A stretch of 64,000 nt of DNA from Bacteroidota bacterium. GTDB taxonomy: Bacteria > Bacteroidota > Bacteroidia > Palsa-965. Both the position numbers and the translations under genes were made by a program. Location: assembly GCA_016194975.1 (NCBI GenBank), contig JACQAM010000025.1, positions 1-64,000 of the forward strand, given 5' to 3'. Under the pieces are notes generated by a model. It had not been told where the DNA came from and searched no databases. It saw only the letters and a list, made by a program, of their open reading frames with translations. Below are positions 39,270-47,314 of the stretch, piece after piece (the stretch's first letter is position 1; each line of letters begins with the position of its first letter).

Positions 39270-39989
39270 TTACAACTGCGGCACCGCCACTTTGTGAATT
39301 TCATTATTCACACTATCCTTCTCCACTAATCCGTCTTTCAATCTTACGATGCGGTGCGCATATTTTGCTATTTCTTCTTCGTGCGTGACTACGATGATCG
39401 TATTCCCGCTTTTGTGAATGGCTTCGAACAATCCCATGATCTCGACAGAAGTTTTCGAATCGAGATTTCCTGTGGGTTCATCGGCGAGAATTATTGCAGG
39501 ATCATTCACAAGTGCGCGCGCAATGGCCACGCGCTGGCGTTGTCCGCCCGAGAGTTCATTCGGCTTGTGGGTCATGCGATCGTGCAGTCCCACCTGCGTC
39601 AGCGCATGCTCTGCTTTCTTTTGTCGTTCTGTTTTTGATAATCCTGCATACACAAGTGGCAACATCACATTCTCCAATGCCGTTTGACGCGGAAGAAGAT
39701 TGAAGGTCTGAAAAACAAAACCTATTTGTTTGTTGCGCACTTCGGCGAGTTCATTGTCACTCATCTTCGCAACAGAAATTCCATTGAGAATATAATCGCC
39801 GCCACTCGGTGTATCGAGACAACCGAGCATATTCATCAGTGTAGATTTTCCCGAACCGGAAGGACCCATCAGTGCTACGTATTCATTTTTTCCGATGCTG
39901 AGAGAAATATCGCGCAGCGCATAAATAACTTCACTTCCAACATTGTAAATGCGGGAAATGTGCGCGAGGGAAATTATTTCGTTCTGCAT
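39270..39989 (-). CDS. ABC transporter ATPase of the LolD/MacB type
   Basis: A 239-residue ATPase: Walker [10 protein letters not shown] at residues 42-50, [20 protein letters not shown], signature [17 protein letters not shown], Walker [17 protein letters not shown] and the switch [21 protein letters not shown]. The pattern fits the LolD/MacB group, which powers lipoprotein release or efflux through an FtsX-like permease. The partner permease is not in the window. A -7 box lies only 6 bp before the ATG. A MITE and a palindromic repeat separate it from the O-methyltransferase gene. Confidence 0.9.
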   Translation of the reverse strand: MQNEIISLAHISRIYNVGSEVIYALRDISLSIGKNEYVALMGPSGSGKSTLMNMLGCLDTPSGGDYILNGISVAKMSDNELAEVRNKQIGFVFQTFNLLPRQTALENVMLPLVYAGLSKTERQKKAEHALTQVGLHDRMTHKPNELSGGQRQRVAIARALVNDPAIILADEPTGNLDSKTSVEIMGLFEAIHKSGNTIIVVTHEEEIAKYAHRIVRLKDGLVEKDSVNNEIHKVAVPQL

Positions 39990-39994
39990 TCTTT

Positions 39995-40002
39995 CAAAGG
40001 TA
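39995..40002 (-). promoter_or_regulatory. -7 box immediately upstream of the ABC ATPase
   Basis: TACCTTTG on the minus strand (39995-40002) matches TAnnTTTG and ends 6 bp before the ATG at 39989, implying a near-leaderless transcript. No clear -33 element. Confidence 0.45.
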
Positions 40003-40017
40003 AGGAAATTGATTTGG

Positions 40018-40269
40018 TGGAGTACGAAATACGAAATCCCGGTAGTGTATCAGTTTGAAAATTCTTAGCGCCTTAGCGTCTTTGCGGTTTAATAAAAGAA
40101 TGGTTTAGGAACCGCGAAGGCGCCAAGGCGCGAAGTTGAATCGGAAAAGAGCAAACTGAGCCACTACGAAATCCCGAATGCGTTCGGAAAAAAGTATCCT
40201 GGAGTAAATAGATTTCGTATTCATCCGCATTACGTAACTTTTAGTAGAATTTTCGTATTTCGTACTCCA
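40018..40269. repeat. TACGAAA heptad palindrome, split by a small mobile element
   Basis: The left arm (from 40018) begins TGGAGTACGAAATACGAA and the right arm ends TTCGTATTTCGTACTCCA at 40269, the base before the O-methyltransferase stop codon. Units TACGAAA repeat at 7-bp phase. The right half also holds ACGTAACTTTTAGTAG, shared with the relatives at 41042-41090 and 45460-45587. A 127-bp element is inserted at 40041 with an 8-bp target duplication. The 280-bp gap here holds no gene. Confidence 0.8.
40041..40167. mobile_element. MITE-like element, copy A (127 bp)
   Basis: Begins GGTAGTGTATCAGTTTG and ends CAAACTGAGCCACTAC. It is flanked by the direct repeat GAAATCCC (40033-40040 and 40168-40175), an 8-bp target duplication. 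The interior is an imperfect long palindrome of 8-bp units (CGCAAAGA/CGCTAAGG type). No reading frame. It is identical to copy B at 52215-52342 in reverse orientation apart from two bases in the left terminus and one terminal base. Confidence 0.88.
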
Positions 40270-41037
40270 TCAGAACCTGACCACAAAATGTTCTTTCTCC
40301 AATTGCTCTTTCCTGAAAAAAACAATTCCGAAATGAAATGTATCAATAGTAAGTTTCACTGACGGATGTACTTTTATTTTTTCCCAGGCACTTTCCATTT
40401 CTTCCGACCAGTGAATGTCGTCGAAAATAAAAACAGAATTGTTTTGCGAATAGGGCAAACAAGTGTCGAAATATTTCAATGTTGGTTTTTCGCGGTGATT
40501 GCCGTCAAAGAAAACAAAATCGAGTTGGCGGAGATCTCTTACAGCAAGCGGCAAAGTAAGATCGAATTCTCCGGTAACGATCTCCACTTTCTGATCGCGG
40601 AGTCCTTTCGCTGCAATCTTTGCCGTTTCCGGGCATCCTTCGAGCGTCACGAATTTTTTAAATGCACAAGCGGAAGCAAGATAATTTGTGGAGATGCCAA
40701 GCGAAGTGCCGAGTTCAAGAATATTTTCCGGTTTAAAATGTTTCACAATCCGATGCAGCAGTTGTCCTTCGTTCGGCGATTTTGCCGCATGCTTCGCGAT
40801 GAAAGAAATTTTTCTCGGGCCCGACTCTCCCGTTCCGAAATCTGTTACGTGAATGATGGAATGATCGAGCAGGCATTCTGTTCTCCAGTTTTCTACCGGA
40901 TGTTCTTCTTCATTTTCCATGCGGGCCGGAAAAACTTTTGTAATAAGATCAAAAACAAAAGGAGAATGAATCCCGTGTTTGCTCACTGCATTTTTGCGGT
41001 GATGTAAATAAGATTTTATTTTAAAAATAGACGACAT
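40270..41037 (-). CDS. SAM-dependent O-methyltransferase-like protein
   Basis: A 255-residue class I methyltransferase. The SAM-binding loop is ENILELGTSLGISTNYLAS; later motifs are FVTLEGCPETAKIAA, LDFVFFDGNHREKPTLKYFD (the acidic metal/substrate site) and SVFIFDDIHWSEEME. The order resembles the catechol/caffeoyl-type O-methyltransferase family, and an N-terminal part of about 95 residues (SKHGIHSPFVFDLITKVF) precedes it, as in Bacteroidota relatives. Substrate unknown. It is bracketed by heptad palindromes at both ends. Confidence 0.8.
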   Translation of the reverse strand: MSSIFKIKSYLHHRKNAVSKHGIHSPFVFDLITKVFPARMENEEEHPVENWRTECLLDHSIIHVTDFGTGESGPRKISFIAKHAAKSPNEGQLLHRIVKHFKPENILELGTSLGISTNYLASACAFKKFVTLEGCPETAKIAAKGLRDQKVEIVTGEFDLTLPLAVRDLRQLDFVFFDGNHREKPTLKYFDTCLPYSQNNSVFIFDDIHWSEEMESAWEKIKVHPSVKLTIDTFHFGIVFFRKEQLEKEHFVVRF

Positions 41038-41041
41038 GCTG

Positions 41042-41090
41042 AGTACGAAATACGAAGCGAGTACTGAAAGTTACGAAATACGAAATGGTA
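41042..41090. repeat. TACGAAA heptad repeat, single arm
   Basis: AGTACGAAATACGAAG, then AGTACTGAAAGTTACGAAAT, copy one arm of the element at 45460-45587 with the same 7-bp and 28-bp phasing. It starts 4 bp upstream of the O-methyltransferase ATG, so it may influence its expression. The gap 41038-41235 otherwise shows nothing. Confidence 0.65.
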
Positions 41091-41235
41091 CAAAATAGTT
41101 GTCGAATGGTAGTTCTGAGAATTGTGCCGGAACAATTTCCCGGTTAAAGGTAATTGCAAACCGTAAAATGCCTGCCTGCGGTCGGCAGGAAAATTATAAC
41201 TTGTGGCTCCCCCGCAACGAAATCTGTTTTTCAGA

Positions 41236-42840
41236 ATGAAAACCATTGAACTCAACAGCAGCCATTATCTCTCCACACCGCAGAATTATCAATTCGTTCC
41301 CATTGGAAATCCGGATAAATTATTCGGAGAAGGAGGTTTCCTTGATCAGTTAAAAGACAGAATCTTCAAAAGAAAAAGTTCGCCGCTCGAAGATTTCTGG
41401 GCAACACTCGGAAGACAGGACGGAAAAACGATCAACTGGTCGGGAAATCTTCTCTGCTCAAAAAACGGGAACGATGAGTCTGCAGGAATAACTGCTGACG
41501 AGATTGCATTGTTGAAGCAACTGATGCCAACCATTAGCGCTGACAATAAAGGTGTGCTCGAAAAAGTAATTATTCTTGATCATACAGAATTTGGAAGTGA
41601 TCCGGACGGCCGCAATATCCGCCTCACACTGATGGTCGATCCCGGAGAAGGAGCGATTGTTTTTTTCCAGCATACAGAGATGGATGATGCGCTATCGCAG
41701 AATGGTTTGATCGAATACATTCATCCTGCGACAACGGTAAATTATTCCAACAATTTACGCGACCGGCTCGATTATTTTTTTCAGGTGCCAGAACATCGCG
41801 GCAAGAATGATCGGTTAATTGTGAAAGCCATTACGTTTCCGCGCAACATGGCAGAAACTCCCGAAACTGTTTTGCATCGCATTGACCCTACACATCGCTT
41901 GTTGAAGTATGATGCGGGCATCAATGATTTCTCTGAAATTACCAATGGAATTCCTGATGTTGACCGATCAAAGAAAACATTGCTGCTGATCCATGGAACT
42001 TTTGCCAGCACCGCAAAATCATATGGAGGACTCATTACTTCGAATTGGTTGAAGAACGTGATCAATACAAAACTTTATGACCAGGTGTTTGCGCTCGATC
42101 ATCCGACAATATTAGCAGGACCGGATGAAAACGTTGCGAAACTTCTGGAGTTGATGGGCCCGGGGAAAAAATTTTCTCAACCTATTGCTATTATTACCAC
42201 GAGCAGAGGCGGACTGGTGGGAAAAACAATTGTGAACGATGCGAACATTAATGCAAAACTTTTTACGGTAGAGCGCGTGGCTGCGCAGGCCTGCGCGAAC
42301 GGTGTAGAATATTTTGCAGCGGGAGCAAAAATTGCGAAAGGGCTTGGAGTGCTGAAGAAAATATTCGAACTCAGCGGAAGAGAAGGATTAGAAATTTTCA
42401 CAGCGATCGCACAGATTTCTGCAGAAATTTTTCTTGCGCAACCAGGTTGTGTTGCAATGACACCGAATTCCGCTCCGTTGAAAAAGATCCTCGATGGAGT
42501 ACCGGCGAATAGCGCGATGCGTTATTTTCCGGTGACGGGAAATTATGACCCGAATGGTTTCTGGAAGAAAATCGCTGACATTTTTGTAAGCGTGATTTAC
42601 GGCGGAGAACCGAATGATTGGGTGGTGGGAACAAAGCAACAGGCGATCATGCCGGTGGGTAATTATGCTTACGGATCGAAGAAGCAATGGCATTATGATC
42701 ATTACCTCGCGACAACTTACAACAGCATGCACACAAAATATCTGAATATGGATCCGCCACCGCCAACTCAGGCCGCTTCGGGAATTCCACGCGATGCGAT
42801 CATGGATTTTCTGAATGACCCCTATCAAAATATTCTTTGA
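41236..42840 (+). CDS. Alpha/beta-hydrolase fold protein, unknown substrate
   Basis: A 534-residue protein without a signal peptide. An alpha/beta-hydrolase core begins near residue 250: TLLLIHGTFASTAKSYGG (oxyanion strand), then IAIITTSRGGLVGKTIV, where Ser in TTSRGG takes the nucleophile place usually written GxSxG. Candidate acid and base are Asp in EPNDWVVGT and His in YNSMHTKYL or HYDHYL. The first 230 residues are a separate domain that resembles nothing I know (YIHPATTVNYSNN, VKAITFPRNMAE). It stands alone on + between - strand genes. The ATG at 41236 is preferred to an upstream GTG. Esterase or lipase activity is a guess from the fold. Confidence 0.72.
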   Translation: MKTIELNSSHYLSTPQNYQFVPIGNPDKLFGEGGFLDQLKDRIFKRKSSPLEDFWATLGRQDGKTINWSGNLLCSKNGNDESAGITADEIALLKQLMPTISADNKGVLEKVIILDHTEFGSDPDGRNIRLTLMVDPGEGAIVFFQHTEMDDALSQNGLIEYIHPATTVNYSNNLRDRLDYFFQVPEHRGKNDRLIVKAITFPRNMAETPETVLHRIDPTHRLLKYDAGINDFSEITNGIPDVDRSKKTLLLIHGTFASTAKSYGGLITSNWLKNVINTKLYDQVFALDHPTILAGPDENVAKLLELMGPGKKFSQPIAIITTSRGGLVGKTIVNDANINAKLFTVERVAAQACANGVEYFAAGAKIAKGLGVLKKIFELSGREGLEIFTAIAQISAEIFLAQPGCVAMTPNSAPLKKILDGVPANSAMRYFPVTGNYDPNGFWKKIADIFVSVIYGGEPNDWVVGTKQQAIMPVGNYAYGSKKQWHYDHYLATTYNSMHTKYLNMDPPPPTQAASGIPRDAIMDFLNDPYQNIL

Positions 42841-42878
42841 GAAAAAATTTCAGAATCAGCAGCCCGATTTTTTCCGGG

Positions 42879-43385
42879 TCATTTCTTCCTGATGAATAAC
42901 CAATAGTCGGGATGATCTTCCACTTTCCACGTGAGCGTTGTATTCCACGCAGGAAAATTTACTTCAATGACCGATTTCTTTTTTACAAATTTCCATGTTC
43001 CCCGGAGAATGAGAATGCGCTGTTCGAAATCGGTTGAATCTTCATCTGTGACAATGCTGCTGCTGCTGTTCTTTTTCTTTCCTCCTGAAAATCCATAAAC
43101 AAAAACGACGGAATCATTACCGGGTTGAAAAAAAAGATAAGGCGCAGGATCGGAGAGTGTACATCGTTCACCGAGGTGAGTAAGAAATGGGTTCTCGTTG
43201 CCGGTATATTTGGAAAAAATAATTGTGTCTTTCAATAATTCAGAAGAATCGTCGGTGCAACAGAAAAGATCGCCGGGTGAATTCCGGAATGCAGCGGTGT
43301 CGAATTGCGCGTTCAAAGAAAAATTAACAGAGAAAATAAAAAGGAGAATTAAAATGAATTTTAATGAGAAGCGATCTGCTTCCAA
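42879..43385 (-). CDS. Small exported protein of unknown function
   Basis: A protein of about 168 residues if it starts at TTG 43385, which follows GGGAAAAAAA and is directly followed by a signal peptide (FSLKFILILLFIFSVNFSL, cut near NAQ). The next in-frame ATG (43463) would add 26 residues translated from repeat DNA, so it is less likely. The mature part has four Cys (DLFCCTDD, ERCTL), beta strands (VVFVYGFSGGKKK, IEVNFPAWNTTLTWKVEDH) and a Lys-rich end. No family recognised. It may share a transcript with the PorE-like gene upstream. Confidence 0.55.
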   Translation of the reverse strand: MEADRFSLKFILILLFIFSVNFSLNAQFDTAAFRNSPGDLFCCTDDSSELLKDTIIFSKYTGNENPFLTHLGERCTLSDPAPYLFFQPGNDSVVFVYGFSGGKKKNSSSSIVTDEDSTDFEQRILILRGTWKFVKKKSVIEVNFPAWNTTLTWKVEDHPDYWLFIRKK

Positions 43386-43464
43386 TTTTTTTCCCGCAAA
43401 GACACAAAAACGCAAGGAATTTTTGAAGTTTGTTAGCCAATCAGCAAATTGAATCATCAGCAAA

Positions 43465-45435
43465 TTATTTCGTACCCGTGATCATCATCTCCACTCGCCG
43501 GTTCATTTGCCGGTGTTCATTAGAATCATTTTTCACTTTTGGTTTTGTATCTCCATAACCTTTGTACGTCATTCGCGAAGCATCTATTCCCTGCGAAACG
43601 AGATAATTGTAAACGGCCTTAGCGCGATTTTCGGAGAGTAGCTGGTTTGATTTTTTGTCACCCACATTATCGGTGTGCCCGGCAATTTCCACTTTGATAT
43701 TCGGATTTGCTTTCAGCCATTTTGCAGCTTTGTTCAACTCCGCCTGCGACGTAGGTTGCAGATCGTATTTCCCGGTGGCAAAAAAAACATTTTTCAATTC
43801 CACGAATGAACTGTCTTCAATAGGTTGCAACGGAACATCAAGCCGATAAGGTTTATTCGGATCGCCGGAATTTTTCATCTGGAACGATTCGGAATAAAAA
43901 ACATAACCGGGACTATTCACATTGAGCGCATAATTTTTATTCACCGGAAGACAAACCAGGAATTCTCCGGTGACCGGATCGGAAACAGAAGAGATCACCG
44001 TATTTCCATTGGCAATGTCGAGCAGATCGAACGCGGCACCAATGGGTTTTCCTGTTTTTTTATTATACACTTTTCCTTTCAGGTAAGTGACAGGCACCGG
44101 CTGAAATTGTTTGGGCATTGAGAAATAATAAATATCATCACATCCTTTTCCTCCATCGCGCGTGGAAGAGAAATAAGCAACCTGCCCGTTTCCATTCACG
44201 ATCAATCCGCTTTCATCACCGTACGTATTGATCGGGTAACCGAGATTCTGCGGCGCTCCCCATTTCCCGGTTACAGAATCGCGGCGACAGATATAGAGAT
44301 CGAGTCCGCCCATTCCCGTATGACCATCACTCGCAAAATAAAGTGTTTGATTATCGGGGTGAATGAAAACCGCTTCTTCTTTTCCTGAAGTATTTATTTC
44401 CGGGCCCATGTTCACCGGTGCGCTCCATTTTCCGTCTTCACCAAGTGTAGCCATCCAGATATCGCTGTCGCCAAAACCTCCGCGGCGATTGCTGATGAAG
44501 TAAAGTGTTTTTCCGTCGGAAGAAAAAGAAGGTTGAGATTCCCACGCCTGCGTGTTCACGGGTGGGCCTACATTCACAGGACGCGACCATTGCGAATTTG
44601 TTTTCTGCGTGTAAAAAATGTCGCAGCTTCCGTATCCGATTCTTCCGTTTCCATAGCCATCATATTCTTCACACGCGGCGAAAAACAAATAACGTCCGTC
44701 GGAAGAAAGACTCGGCGCTCCTTCATTGCGATCGGAATTGATAGGCGGCCCCATATTTTTTGCAAGCGACCATTTTCCATCATCGCCTTTATAAGAAATG
44801 TAAAAATCTTCCTGAGTCATTTTCAGTACGCCTGTGGAAGGATCTTTTATTTGCTCATTGCGGGTGAAAAGAAAAGTAGCATCGTCGGCAGTTACATTGG
44901 GAAAATATTCGCAGCCGTCGGTATTAACAACATCGCCCATGTTGATGGGATTGAACGGAACCGGGTGAGAAATGGCGCCTGTTGCAAAATCACAATTGGC
45001 AATTCCCTGTTTGGCGAGATCAACGAGCACTTCCGATCCGTGGCCTTTATCAAGGAACGTTTGAAAATCTTTTTTTGCATCATCGTATTTTCCCAGATTC
45101 ATTTCTGAATTTGCACAATCGAAAAAACTTCCGGGATACAGGGTGGTATTGATCGCAAAACCTTTGTGAAACTGATCGACCGCTTTGTCCCAGTATTTGA
45201 GTTCCATATCAAGATTTGCTTCGAGGAAATAGGCTTCAACAAAATTCGGATCTTCTTTTTTTGCGAGTGCAAGTTTGGCGAATGCGCAATCATAATCGTA
45301 ATTCTGCGCACAAGCCATGGCCTGGTCGTAAGCAGCGCTTGCCTTTTTCGATTTGGTGGAAAGCGTTGTTGGCGGTTGAGCTTTGCAACTTACTATTGCC
45401 GAAAAGAGAAAAATTACGGAGAGGATATTTTTCAT
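43465..45435 (-). CDS. PorE-like lipoprotein: TPR, beta-propeller, regulatory and OmpA domains
   Basis: A 656-residue lipoprotein: signal MKNILSVIFLFSAIVSC with the lipobox Cys 17. Domains in order: TPRs (AYDQAMACAQNYDYDCAFAK, then WDKAVDQFHKGF), about five WD40-like PD40 repeats (DPSTGVLKMTQEDFYIS, SLSSDGRYLFFAACE, SFSSDGKTLYFISNRRGGFG, DNQTLYFASDGHTGMGGLD), a carboxypeptidase regulatory-like domain (LKGKVYNKKTGKPIGAAFDL), and an OmpA peptidoglycan-binding domain (KVEIAGHTDNVGDKKSNQLL, RMTYKGYGDTKP). This is exactly the order of PorE, a T9SS component of Porphyromonas gingivalis that links the machine to peptidoglycan. Similar OmpA proteins exist that are not T9SS parts, so the name is not certain. 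Its 3' end lies in the AAATTTGCTGAT-type repeat. Confidence 0.82.
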   Translation of the reverse strand: MKNILSVIFLFSAIVSCKAQPPTTLSTKSKKASAAYDQAMACAQNYDYDCAFAKLALAKKEDPNFVEAYFLEANLDMELKYWDKAVDQFHKGFAINTTLYPGSFFDCANSEMNLGKYDDAKKDFQTFLDKGHGSEVLVDLAKQGIANCDFATGAISHPVPFNPINMGDVVNTDGCEYFPNVTADDATFLFTRNEQIKDPSTGVLKMTQEDFYISYKGDDGKWSLAKNMGPPINSDRNEGAPSLSSDGRYLFFAACEEYDGYGNGRIGYGSCDIFYTQKTNSQWSRPVNVGPPVNTQAWESQPSFSSDGKTLYFISNRRGGFGDSDIWMATLGEDGKWSAPVNMGPEINTSGKEEAVFIHPDNQTLYFASDGHTGMGGLDLYICRRDSVTGKWGAPQNLGYPINTYGDESGLIVNGNGQVAYFSSTRDGGKGCDDIYYFSMPKQFQPVPVTYLKGKVYNKKTGKPIGAAFDLLDIANGNTVISSVSDPVTGEFLVCLPVNKNYALNVNSPGYVFYSESFQMKNSGDPNKPYRLDVPLQPIEDSSFVELKNVFFATGKYDLQPTSQAELNKAAKWLKANPNIKVEIAGHTDNVGDKKSNQLLSENRAKAVYNYLVSQGIDASRMTYKGYGDTKPKVKNDSNEHRQMNRRVEMMITGTK

Positions 45436-45459
45436 TTGCTTAGATAGTTATTCATATAG

Positions 45460-45587
45460 AGTACGAAATACGAAAAGGGTACTAAAAGTTACGAAATACG
45501 AAAATTATACTAAAATTCATTGGTTGAAATCAATTTCGTATTCATTAGCATTTCGTAACTTTTAGTACCCTTTTCGTATTTCGTACT
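45460..45587. repeat. Intact TACGAAA heptad palindrome between porE-like gene and queE
   Basis: The first 38 bases (45460-45497) and the last 38 (45550-45587) are perfect inverted repeats. The arm reads AGTACGAAATACGAAAAGGG, then TACTAAAAGTTACGAAAT. Heptads TACGAAA recur and the pattern repeats at 28 bp. The queE stop (CTA, 45586-45588 on the plus strand) lies at its right end. This is the best preserved member of the family. Confidence 0.9.
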
Positions 45588-46251
45588 ATGGGATGTTCAT
45601 GTATTTATGTGTTTGCAATGATACACTCCATTTCGGATTCTTCATTACATAATCAACGATAATCGGCATCATTTGTTTTGCACGGCTCCATTCCGGTTGC
45701 AGAAAAAGCAAACATTTTTCATTTACTTTCCCGGCATTCTCTTCCGCCCAGCGGAGATCGTCGTTATTGTAGATTATTACTTTCAATTCCTGTGCCTTTC
45801 TGTAGTTTTCTTCGTCCGGAGGTGAATTTTTTTTCGGGGAAAGGCAAACCCAGTCCCACATGCCTGTGAGCGGGTACGCGCCCGAGGTTTCAATGAATGT
45901 GGAGATCCCGTTTTTTTTCATTCCATCAGTGAGTTCGCCGAGATTAAATGCCGACGGTTCTCCACCGGTAACAACCACTGCTTTTGCCGGGTACTGCATG
46001 GCATGCTGAATTATTTTTTTTGTTTCTGTCAATGGATGAAGATCGGCATCCCAGCTTTCTTTCACGTCGCACCAATGACAACCGACATCACATCCTCCGA
46101 GCCGAATGAAGTACGCCGCTTTTCCCGAATGAAAACCTTCGCCCTGTATCGTGTAGAATTCTTCCATGAGCGGCAAAAGTTTTCCTTCGTCAAGCAGTTT
46201 TTGCTGATCGGGAGAAATGGAAGATGGAATTACATTGCCGGCGAATTTCAT
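45586..46251 (-). CDS. queE: 7-carboxy-7-deazaguanine synthase QueE
   Basis: A 221-residue radical SAM enzyme of queuosine/7-deazaguanine biosynthesis that rearranges carboxytetrahydropterin to 7-carboxy-7-deazaguanine. The cluster motif is C54-x3-C58-x2-C61 (CDVGCHWC), as in QueE. Nearby VVVTGGEPS and FIETSGAYPL fit the family. No queC, queD or queF lies in the window. Its ATG overlaps the stop of the upstream RhuM-Fic gene by 4 bp (ATGA), so the two are translated together. Its last codons, KYMNIP, and the TAG lie at the edge of a repeat, which may have set the present C-terminus. Confidence 0.93.
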   Translation of the reverse strand: MKFAGNVIPSSISPDQQKLLDEGKLLPLMEEFYTIQGEGFHSGKAAYFIRLGGCDVGCHWCDVKESWDADLHPLTETKKIIQHAMQYPAKAVVVTGGEPSAFNLGELTDGMKKNGISTFIETSGAYPLTGMWDWVCLSPKKNSPPDEENYRKAQELKVIIYNNDDLRWAEENAGKVNEKCLLFLQPEWSRAKQMMPIIVDYVMKNPKWSVSLQTHKYMNIP

Positions 46252-47210
46252 TTATTGTGATCAGCGATAAGATTAACAATGAGGTCGATCATAAGATCCT
46301 TTTCTTTCTGATCGCTTTGAGCAACAAGAAGTGCAAGTGCAGTCAATCCATTGTCATTTATTTTGACTTCTCCGTTCCTTTTAAAACGATGTTTATTTTT
46401 CTCGAGAAACCAGATGAATAAAAACGCACCGATCCTTTTATTTCCGTCACTGAAAGAGTGATTCTTGATCACAAAATACAAAAGATTTGCAGCTTGTTCT
46501 TCGATGCTTGGGTATAGATATTGTTCGCCAAACGTCTGAACGATCGTCTGAAGGGAACTCTTGAATCCTCCGTCCTTTTCATTTCCGAAAAGCGCCGTTG
46601 CTTCTTTCTTTCTGATCAGTTGTTTCTTCAATTCGTCGATCGCTTTTTTTGCTTCACTATATTCTATTTCATACGTGATACGGTCATCGAGTTTTCCTTT
46701 TGCAATCTTATTGCCATCAAATTGATTGAGCAGAACAAAGCTGTTTGAGTAATTTCCTATGATATCCAACAAACCCTGTGCTTCATTCAGATGGAGATCC
46801 ATCGCTTTTCCGCCTTTTGATATCAATTCAATTGTTTGCTGAAGTTGTGCGAGTCGTTTTTCATTAATGGCAAAACCTTTAAGCAGATAACTTTTGAGGT
46901 GTTGAGTGGCCCAGATTCTGAACTGAGTTCCTTGCCTGGATTTCACCCTGTAACCGACCGAGATAATAACATCCAGACTAAATAGGGTAATTGGCTTGTC
47001 TGATTTTGGAATGTGCATTTTTTGCACATTGCCTTTTTTTGAAAGTTCACCTTCTTCAAAAACATTATTAATGTGTTTGGTAATAACACTTCGTTCCCGA
47101 TTGAATAGAAGAGTCATTTGCGCCTGAGAAAGCCAAACGGTTTCGTCTTCGAACTTTACCTCAATCTCCGTTTTTTTGTCCTTCGTCTGGTAAATAATGA
47201 TCTCATTCAT
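46248..47210 (-). CDS. RhuM-Fic/Doc family protein
   Basis: A 320-residue two-part protein. The N-terminal 100 or so residues are of the RhuM type (VWLSQAQMTLLFNRERSVIT, then PITLFSLDVIISVGYRVKS and GTQFRIWATQHLKSYLLKGF). The C-terminal part has the Fic/Doc motif HSFSDGNKR (residues 251-259), expected to transfer a nucleotide or phosphate to a target protein. Such proteins are often annotated as virulence proteins but their function is not established. No antitoxin-like gene lies beside it. Its stop overlaps the queE start by 4 bp, an unusual partner. A -7 box lies upstream. Confidence 0.85.
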   Translation of the reverse strand: MNEIIIYQTKDKKTEIEVKFEDETVWLSQAQMTLLFNRERSVITKHINNVFEEGELSKKGNVQKMHIPKSDKPITLFSLDVIISVGYRVKSRQGTQFRIWATQHLKSYLLKGFAINEKRLAQLQQTIELISKGGKAMDLHLNEAQGLLDIIGNYSNSFVLLNQFDGNKIAKGKLDDRITYEIEYSEAKKAIDELKKQLIRKKEATALFGNEKDGGFKSSLQTIVQTFGEQYLYPSIEEQAANLLYFVIKNHSFSDGNKRIGAFLFIWFLEKNKHRFKRNGEVKINDNGLTALALLVAQSDQKEKDLMIDLIVNLIADHNK

Positions 47211-47227
47211 GATAAATAAGTTTAGCC

Positions 47228-47235
47228 CAAATATA
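47228..47235 (-). promoter_or_regulatory. -7 box upstream of the RhuM-Fic/queE pair
   Basis: TATATTTG on the minus strand matches TAnnTTTG, about 18 bp before the start at 47210. A -33 element at normal spacing is not clear. Confidence 0.5.
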
Positions 47236-47314
47236 CTTTACGCCCGAACAATACTGTTACCGATGAATTTAGCATTATTGAAAAACATCAGGCAAGAAAA
47301 CGAATTTCAGGTGA

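Noticed and set aside
46248-47210. Classical toxin-antitoxin pair for the RhuM-Fic protein
   Set aside because: No small antitoxin-like gene lies adjacent; the only coupled gene is queE, a known metabolic enzyme.
45586-47210. DNA 7-deazaguanine modification (dpd-type) locus
   Set aside because: Only queE is present; none of the dpd genes or other pathway genes is nearby.
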